Shown piece after piece: positions 1-4,079 of a stretch of DNA of 5,026 nt. The notes beneath the pieces are model-generated. The model was given only the letters and a program-made list of their open reading frames with translations, was not told the DNA's origin and ran no database searches. A program made the position numbers and the translations under genes. The DNA is from SAR202 cluster bacterium. Its GTDB lineage: Bacteria > Chloroflexota > Dehalococcoidia > UBA3495. Location of the stretch: positions 42,481 through 47,506 of the forward strand of contig NVSQ01000010.1 of assembly GCA_002401285.1 (NCBI GenBank), given 5' to 3'. The first letter of the stretch is position 1. Each line of letters starts with the position of its first letter.

Positions 1-2
1 TT

Positions 3-29
3 CTTTGTGACCTCTGTGTTCTCTGTGGC
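3..29. repeat. Short repeat of three 9-nt units (CTCTGTGNN)
   Basis: Three consecutive 9-nt units are visible: CTTTGTGAC (3-11), CTCTGTGTT (12-20) and CTCTGTGGC (21-29). They sit about 20 bp beyond the stop codon of the RidA-type gene. Read on the minus strand the block is CACAGAG-type repeats ending in a run of A. From memory, similar CACAGAG blocks recur in intergenic regions of many unrelated bacteria, but I cannot search for this. The function is unknown. The window begins inside or at the edge of the block, so its full length cannot be judged. Confidence 0.5.
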
Positions 30-48
30 AATTTCGTCCTCCCCGCCT

Positions 49-441
49 TCAGCCGATAACCGCTATCGCCTCCACCTCCACCACCAACTCCGGGTCGGCC
101 AGGCCGGCCACTATCACGGTGGTGCTGGTGGGGCGTCCTTCCGGCGGCTGTGCTTTCGCCCGGCCCGCCCGCACCCCGGCCATGTTCTCCCTTCCAACCA
201 CGTAGGTATTGGTCTTGACGATGTCGGCCAGCGTTCCCCCGGCGGCCTTGACAGCCGCTTCCAGGTTCGCCCAGGCCTGGATCGTCTGGGCTTCAGCGTC
301 GCCGACGTGGATGGGCTTCCCGTTGACGTCACGGGAGAGCTGCCCGGCGATGTAGACGGTGTTCCCCACCTTGACCACGTGGTGGTAGATGTTGTTGGGC
401 GGAGTTCCCAGTTCCGGAGGATCGATAAATTCTTTCCGCAT
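49..441 (-). CDS. RidA/YjgF/YER057c/UK114 family protein, non-archetypal (lacks catalytic Arg)
   Basis: This 130-residue protein has the usual length and layout of a single-domain Rid protein, a cytosolic family that forms trimers with active sites at subunit interfaces. Visible hallmarks are VYIAGQ (29-34), the helix with TIQAWANLEAAVKAAGG (53-69), the VKTNTYV strand (75-81) and the C-terminal VEVEAIAVI (121-129), which carries the conserved Glu (E124). True RidA enamine/imine deaminases have an Arg in the PARS segment (Arg105 in E. coli RidA). Here the matching segment reads RPTSTTVIVAGL (103-114), with Ser/Thr at that place, so archetypal 2-aminoacrylate deaminase activity is not expected. 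Other Rid subgroups act in catabolic pathways. The start at 441 is chosen because GGGGAGG lies 8 nt upstream; an in-frame ATG 14 codons earlier (483) has no ribosome binding site. The gene lies 231 bp downstream of the deacylase gene on the same strand, so co-transcription is possible. Family call is firm; the reaction is unknown. Confidence 0.93.
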   Translation of the reverse strand: MRKEFIDPPELGTPPNNIYHHVVKVGNTVYIAGQLSRDVNGKPIHVGDAEAQTIQAWANLEAAVKAAGGTLADIVKTNTYVVGRENMAGVRAGRAKAQPPEGRPTSTTVIVAGLADPELVVEVEAIAVIG

Positions 442-449
442 TTCATGTA

Positions 450-456
450 CCTCCCC
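450..456 (-). promoter_or_regulatory. Ribosome binding site of the RidA-type gene
   Basis: On the minus strand GGGGAGG is followed by 8 nt and then ATG at 441-439. It decides between two in-frame starts, favouring the 130-residue product over the 144-residue one. Confidence 0.8.
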
Positions 457-535
457 ATAGAATTTGGAATAAGGCCGTGGCACTAAGTCTACTTGATGGA
501 GGGAGCGGACCGGCCAAGGAATCTCCCTACAGGGG

Positions 536-634
536 TGAGACCCTTCGACAAGCTCAGGGCGAACGTTATCCGCGCGCTCTCCGTCCGTGGCGCCCCTTCC
601 CGTTCGTGGTGAGCCTGTCGAACCACCCGTCTCA
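536..634. repeat. Large imperfect inverted repeat between the deacylase and RidA genes
   Basis: The left arm (about 536-565) starts TGAGACCC and continues TTCGACAAGCTCAGGGCGAACG. The right arm (601-634), read on the other strand, starts TGAGACGGG and continues TTCGACAGGCTCACCACGAACG. The arms share the order TGAGAC ... TTCGACARGCTCA ... CGAACG, around a spacer of about 35 nt. A transcript could fold into a long interrupted stem, so it may act as a terminator, an RNA-stabilising structure or a dispersed REP/MITE-like element. From memory, TTCGACARGCTCA blocks are abundant between genes in several environmental bacterial lineages. No gene is supported in 442-672; this repeat and the related copy at 638-655 are its main content. 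Confidence 0.75.
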
Positions 635-655
635 ACCGGTGAGCATGTAGAACCA
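608..655. repeat. Direct duplication of the right-arm core, 30-bp period
   Basis: GGTGAGCCTGTCGAACCA (608-625) recurs as GGTGAGCATGTAGAACCA (638-655), with 16 of 18 positions identical and a spacing of exactly 30 bp. The second copy differs by two C-to-A changes and looks like a decayed copy of the inverted-repeat arm, abutting the end of the deacylase gene. It supports the idea of a repeat element that has been copied or nested at this place. Confidence 0.65.
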
Positions 656-672
656 TAGCCCCGGCAGGCCGT

Positions 673-2247
673 CTACGTAGAAGAGCGGCCCCGCCGCAGC
701 CCCCGGCCCGGCAAAGCGCCGGTGTTTTCACCTTGGTCGATGACCACCCGGCCATTGACGATCACGTAGTCTATGCCTACCGGATAGTGCTTGGGGTCCT
801 CCTTGGTGGCGTGGGTCTTGACCGTGTCGGGGTTGAACAACACGATGTCGGCCTTGAATCCGTCCCGCAGCAGCCCCCGGTCGGGGATGCCCAGGCGCTG
901 GGCCGGGAACGAGGTCATCTTACGGATGGCTTCCGGAAGCGATAGATGCTTCTCCGCACGCACGAACTCGGCCAGCACTATGGGAAAGCAACCGTAGGTC
1001 CTGGGGTTGGGATACTCGCCAAATAGGATGGCGTCGCTGGCGATCATGCCCATGGGGTGGGAAACGAAGGCCCAAAGAGTGTGGGGGTTGGTCCCTAAAC
1101 CCACGGTTGAAATACCCAAGTTCTCCTCCACCAGCAGGTCGAACAGCGCGTCCACCGGGTCCTGGTTCCGCATGTCCGCGATATCGGTTAGCAACCGCCC
1201 GTCGTATTGCCGGTTTTGGGGCTGAGTGAAGTTGGTGAGCCAGTTGTTCTCCAGGCGGTCCCTGGAGATCTCCCGTTTCATCCTGGCCCGGTCGTCCGCA
1301 TCCTGCAGCGCCGCCATCAACCGTTCCGGTCCGCCGTCTTTGGCCCAGTGCGGCAGCCCGATGGCCACCATCGTGCCTGAATAAGGGTAAGTGTAGCAAT
1401 CGAACGTAACGTCCAAACCCTCGTCCCGGGCGTTCTCCACCAAACCGATGTAGTCCAGATGGCTTCCCACTCCCTGGGCGCTCTGGCGATAGTGGGTCAG
1501 GTGGATGGGACAGCCGCTGCGCCGGCCGATCTCCAGCGCCTCCTCCCAGGGCGCCATCAGCCCCTGAGACCGGAGGCTGGCTCTGGTGTGGGTGTGATAG
1601 ATGCCGCCTAAGGATGCCGCTACCTGGGACAGGGCCGACAGCTCGGCGGTGTCCGCATAGGAGCCGGGTGGATAGTCCAGACCGGTGGACAGCCCATACG
1701 CCCCCTCTTCCATGGCCTCCCGGACGACCGCCTTCATGTCTTCCAACTCGGCGGCCGTCGCGGGCCGGTCGTTCCATCCCACGGACCATATGCGCACCGG
1801 GGAGTTGCCCAAGATATACGCCATGTTTATGGCGACCTGGTGATCGTACTTGCTCAGCAGATCGGCGACGGTCAGCCAGTCGGCGGGCATGGGCGGATAG
1901 CCGTTGAGACCCGAGTCTAGCCAGATGTACCGGTGCAACTCATCCTGAGTTTTGAAGGGCGCGTGGGAGATGCCGTCGATGCCCACCAACTCGGTCGTCA
2001 CCCCCTGGCGCACCTTGGGGTCGTGGTGCGGCTCTCCCAGAATCGTCAGCCCGGCGTGGGAATGGACGTCGACAAAACCGGGACAGACCACGTAGCCCAT
2101 GCCATCTATCACCCTCCCCGCCTCCAATTGGGATACGTCGCCCCGATGAATGGTGATCGAGTCGCCCGTCACCAGCACGGCAGCGTAAAACCCTGGGCTG
2201 CCGGAGCCGTCGATGATAAGGCCGTTTTTGATGATTAGGTCTGGCAT
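673..2247 (-). CDS. N-acyl-D-amino-acid deacylase-type amidohydrolase (D-aminoacylase family), Asp in place of metal-ligand Cys
   Basis: This 524-residue cytosolic metal-dependent hydrolase has the usual length for D-aminoacylases, which cleave the amide of N-acyl-D-amino acids; related members act on other cyclic or acyl amides. An N-terminal beta-sandwich part (MPDLIIKNGLIIDGSGSP) leads into a TIM barrel and returns to the sandwich at the C-terminus (ADIVLFNPDTV, 466-476; VIVNGRVVIDQG, 495-506). Likely metal and catalytic residues are H62 and H64 (DVHSHAG), H220 (YHTHTR), H252 (LTHYR) and D405 (ASDAIL). The family Cys ligand (Cys96 in the Alcaligenes faecalis enzyme, in a GNCG context) is replaced: the segment reads TTELVGIDGISHAPF, with D91 at that place. 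The canonical HPR-YGTFPR segment appears as NPRTYGCFPI (414-423). This points to a divergent subfamily whose substrate need not be a D-amino-acid derivative. The start at 2247 is supported by AGGAG 6 nt upstream; a 28-residue longer frame opens inside the promoter region. It is divergent from the Rieske gene and upstream of RidA on the same strand. Superfamily certain, substrate unknown. Confidence 0.92.
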   Translation of the reverse strand: MPDLIIKNGLIIDGSGSPGFYAAVLVTGDSITIHRGDVSQLEAGRVIDGMGYVVCPGFVDVHSHAGLTILGEPHHDPKVRQGVTTELVGIDGISHAPFKTQDELHRYIWLDSGLNGYPPMPADWLTVADLLSKYDHQVAINMAYILGNSPVRIWSVGWNDRPATAAELEDMKAVVREAMEEGAYGLSTGLDYPPGSYADTAELSALSQVAASLGGIYHTHTRASLRSQGLMAPWEEALEIGRRSGCPIHLTHYRQSAQGVGSHLDYIGLVENARDEGLDVTFDCYTYPYSGTMVAIGLPHWAKDGGPERLMAALQDADDRARMKREISRDRLENNWLTNFTQPQNRQYDGRLLTDIADMRNQDPVDALFDLLVEENLGISTVGLGTNPHTLWAFVSHPMGMIASDAILFGEYPNPRTYGCFPIVLAEFVRAEKHLSLPEAIRKMTSFPAQRLGIPDRGLLRDGFKADIVLFNPDTVKTHATKEDPKHYPVGIDYVIVNGRVVIDQGENTGALPGRGLRRGRSST

Positions 2248-2253
2248 GGCATT

Positions 2254-2258
2254 CTCCT
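2254..2258 (-). promoter_or_regulatory. Ribosome binding site of the deacylase-type gene
   Basis: AGGAG on the minus strand is followed by AATGCC and then ATG at 2247-2245. It fixes the start at the MPDLIIKNG methionine rather than at the upstream in-frame ATG at 2331. Confidence 0.8.
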
Positions 2259-2284
2259 GAGTGTTGGCCTGGAGTGTCCCTCGC

Positions 2285-2313
2285 TTTATATCACCGCAAC
2301 GTCGTGCCAGCAA
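2285..2313 (-). promoter_or_regulatory. Candidate sigma-70-type promoter for the deacylase-type gene
   Basis: On the minus strand TTGCTG (2313-2308) and TATAAA (2290-2285) are separated by 17 nt. The -10 matches the consensus in 5 of 6 places and the -35 in 3 of 6. Predicted transcription would begin near 2278, giving a leader of about 31 nt with the AGGAG site correctly placed. This is a prediction by eye only. Confidence 0.4.
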
Positions 2314-2339
2314 CCACGGATCACCCGCCAAACCAGATT

Positions 2340-2366
2340 TTGCCGGAGGCGCGTTCAGGGTATACT
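2340..2366 (+). promoter_or_regulatory. Candidate sigma-70-type promoter for the Rieske oxygenase gene
   Basis: TATACT (2361-2366) matches the -10 consensus in 5 of 6 places. TTGCCG (2340-2345) is a possible -35 with a short 15-nt spacer; shifting by one gives TTTGCC with 16. The predicted start near 2373 leaves a leader of roughly 33 nt containing the hairpin and AGGAGGT. About 26 bp separates this -35 from the opposing one, room for one shared regulator site, though I see no clear operator palindrome there. Confidence 0.4.
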
Positions 2367-2377
2367 AGTCTCCGAAA

Positions 2378-2400
2378 TCCTGGAAACATTGCCAGGAGGT
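2378..2400 (+). promoter_or_regulatory. Strong ribosome binding site within a small hairpin, Rieske gene leader
   Basis: AGGAGGT (2394-2400) lies 5 nt before the GTG at 2406 and decides the start of the Rieske gene. TCCTGG (2378-2383) can pair with CCAGGA (2392-2397) around an 8-nt loop. The downstream arm overlaps four bases of the ribosome binding site, so the hairpin could lower translation or act as a DNA operator. The binding site is well supported; a regulatory role for the hairpin is inference. Confidence 0.6.
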
Positions 2401-2405
2401 GTGTC

Positions 2406-3674
2406 GTGGTCGCAGACGTTAGTAGTCTGGTGGATGGTGAACGCGGGCTGGTTAGCCGGCGGATATTCATCGAACAGGATATATACCAGCAAGAGTTGGA
2501 GCAAATCTTTGCCCGCTGCTGGCTGTTCCTTTGCCATGAAAGCCAGATACCCAAACCAGGCGACTTCTTCAGCACCTATATGGGCGAGGACCCGGTGCTG
2601 GTTATGCGGGACTCGGGCGGCAAGATCAATGCTTTCCTCAACATCTGCCGCCATCGTGGTAACCGTCTTTGCCGAGCCGACTCGGGTAACGCCTCCTCCT
2701 TCAGTTGCGCATATCACGGCTGGACCTATGGCAACGACGGACGCCTGATGGCGGTTCCCAACGAGCGGGACGCATATTACGGGGAGCTGGACCAGAGTCA
2801 GTGGAATCTGGTTCCGGTGGCTCAACTGGACAGCTATAAAGGTTTGATCTTCGCCACTTTCGACCCTGACGCGCCGTCGCTACTTGACTACCTGGGTGAG
2901 ATGGCCTGGTACCTGGACTGCTTCTTCGACCGCCGCCAAGGTGGGGTAGAGGTTGTGGGGGGAGTTCAAAAGTGGACGATTCCCGCCAACTGGAAGCTGC
3001 CTGCGGAGAACTTTGCCGGCGATGCTTACCATACGGCTTGGAGCCATCTTTCAGCCATCAGGACCGGGTTCGCCGGAGACTTCCGGGTTAACGCATCGAC
3101 CCAAGGCGCTGTCCTCTCTCCGGGGAACGGACACTGTATCATCGCCCTGGGCCCCGAAGACGTGGCGGCGCCTCCGGAACCGGATATATTGGAGTATGAG
3201 AAACAGGTCCGAGCCGAGGTGCAGCAACGCCTAGGTGAACGCACCAGCAGGGTCAATCCCATAGTGGGCACTATGTTTCCCAACTTCTCCATGCTCCGGG
3301 CCGCCTCCTACACCTTTCGGGTTTGGCACCCCAAGGGGCCGGAGAAGACCGAAGTGTGGGCCTGGGTATTCGCCGATAAAGCGGCGCCGGACCACATAAA
3401 ACAACAGTTGAGACTGGCCAGCATCCGGGGGTTCGGCCCCTCGGGTACCTTTGAGCAGGACGACATGGACAACTGGCAGGAGTGCACCCAGACTTGCCGC
3501 GGGGTGGTTTCCAGAAAGTTCGAATTGAATATGCAGATGGGACTGGGCCACGAAAGTTATGACGAAGAACTCAAGGCTTGGACCAGCGATTTCCGGCTGA
3601 GCGAAGCGAACCATCGCCGTTTCTACGGGCGTTGGGCGCAGGTCATGGGTGCCGACACTTGGCAGGGACTTTAG
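2406..3674 (+). CDS. Rieske 2Fe-2S aromatic ring-hydroxylating oxygenase, alpha (catalytic) subunit
   Basis: This 422-residue cytosolic protein has the size and two-domain layout of Rieske non-heme iron oxygenase alpha subunits, which use electrons from a reductase/ferredoxin and O2 to hydroxylate aromatic rings or demethylate substrates. The Rieske domain carries C81-x-H83 and C101-x2-H104 with the usual 17-residue gap. The catalytic domain has the mononuclear iron motif N202-F-A-G-D206-A-Y-H209-x4-H214, where D206 matches the bridging Asp and H209 and H214 the ligands (naphthalene dioxygenase D205, H208, H213). The third ligand is expected in FEQDDMDNW (349-357). All key residues are present, so it should be functional. 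The GTG start at 2406 follows AGGAGGT; the frame stays open upstream with an ATG at 2274, but that stretch overlaps the promoter region. No beta subunit, ferredoxin or reductase gene follows, so it is either an alpha-only enzyme or uses partners encoded elsewhere. Substrate cannot be told. Confidence 0.95.
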   Translation: MVADVSSLVDGERGLVSRRIFIEQDIYQQELEQIFARCWLFLCHESQIPKPGDFFSTYMGEDPVLVMRDSGGKINAFLNICRHRGNRLCRADSGNASSFSCAYHGWTYGNDGRLMAVPNERDAYYGELDQSQWNLVPVAQLDSYKGLIFATFDPDAPSLLDYLGEMAWYLDCFFDRRQGGVEVVGGVQKWTIPANWKLPAENFAGDAYHTAWSHLSAIRTGFAGDFRVNASTQGAVLSPGNGHCIIALGPEDVAAPPEPDILEYEKQVRAEVQQRLGERTSRVNPIVGTMFPNFSMLRAASYTFRVWHPKGPEKTEVWAWVFADKAAPDHIKQQLRLASIRGFGPSGTFEQDDMDNWQECTQTCRGVVSRKFELNMQMGLGHESYDEELKAWTSDFRLSEANHRRFYGRWAQVMGADTWQGL

Positions 3675-3682
3675 ATTTCGGG

Positions 3683-3711
3683 TTGGGTTAGACTAGGCAA
3701 GCGGTTAGAAT
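3683..3711 (+). promoter_or_regulatory. Candidate promoter for a leaderless transcript of the small gene
   Basis: TTGGGT (3683-3688) and TAGAAT (3706-3711) are separated by 17 nt. The -10 matches consensus in 5 of 6 places. Only 6 nt lie between it and the ATG at 3718, so transcription would start at or next to the start codon. The absence of any Shine-Dalgarno sequence before 3718 fits a leaderless mRNA. Alternatively the gene is read through from the Rieske gene 43 bp upstream. Confidence 0.35.
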
Positions 3712-3717
3712 GTTCAA

Positions 3718-4026
3718 ATGGCAACCAAGCACGTCGAAATAGAATCTCAGCCCATCGAGACGTCTAACCACTCAGGCAACGGGCTAGTAGGGATAAATCC
3801 GGCGGGAAAAATCTATGCCGGCAAGCTGAGCCAACCTTCGCTCCAGGCGCTTCGCCACATTTGGGCGCTAATACGGGGAGACGCGATTCTGGCGGCGGTA
3901 GCCAACCCAGTGCTGGCGTTTCACGACTGGATCTCCGACCCGCCCATGACGGAGCGAGACCGTATCAAACGCTACATCGTCGAGACCCGGAATGCCAGCG
4001 AAAAACGCCGCTTGGCGGGACGCTAG
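3718..4026 (+). CDS. Small hypothetical protein, 102 residues, unrecognised
   Basis: I do not recognise this protein. The first 25 or so residues are polar and low in structure (MATKHVEIESQPIETSNHSG). A middle part has a likely amphipathic or partly hydrophobic helix (LQALRHIWALIRGDAILAAV, about 42-61), and the C-terminal third is highly charged and basic (MTERDRIKRYIVETRNASEKRRLAGR). No signal peptide, cysteine metal motif or known active-site pattern is visible, and the hydrophobic stretch is broken by charged residues, so it is not a clear membrane segment. It is too short and of the wrong composition to be a ring-hydroxylating oxygenase beta subunit. Third codon positions are GC-rich mainly in the second half, which suggests real coding. 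It starts 43 bp after the Rieske gene with no ribosome binding site and converges with the amidohydrolase at 4080. It may be a genuine small gene or a remnant. Confidence 0.55.
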   Translation: MATKHVEIESQPIETSNHSGNGLVGINPAGKIYAGKLSQPSLQALRHIWALIRGDAILAAVANPVLAFHDWISDPPMTERDRIKRYIVETRNASEKRRLAGR

Positions 4027-4079
4027 AGAGTCTTTCTCGTAGATCGTCTGATCCACTCCCTTTCGCACGCTCGACCTGT

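Noticed and set aside
7..486. Plus-strand open frame of 159 codons opposite the RidA gene
   Set aside because: It lies antisense to a clearly recognised RidA-family protein with a good ribosome binding site; its product is His/Pro/Gly-rich with no family features.
489..755. Minus-strand open frame of 88 codons spanning the repeat region
   Set aside because: It overlaps the end of the deacylase gene out of frame and runs through the inverted repeat; the RFALSLSKG-type product is just the repeat read as protein.
920..1789. Long minus-strand open frame (289 codons) inside the deacylase gene
   Set aside because: It is in another frame of the same strand as the deacylase, rich in Gly/Arg/Pro, and typical of GC-rich shadow frames.
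2291..2339. Operator palindrome between the divergent promoters
   Set aside because: I looked for inverted repeats between the two -35 boxes and found none longer than chance.
2274..2405. Longer version of the Rieske protein starting at ATG 2274
   Set aside because: The extra 44 residues have no Rieske-family character, have no ribosome binding site, and overlap both candidate promoters; the GTG at 2406 has AGGAGGT in place.
4027..4079. Intrinsic terminator between the convergent genes
   Set aside because: Only weak pairings (GAGA/TCTC, GATC/GATC) are visible, with no GC-rich stem followed by a T run on either strand.
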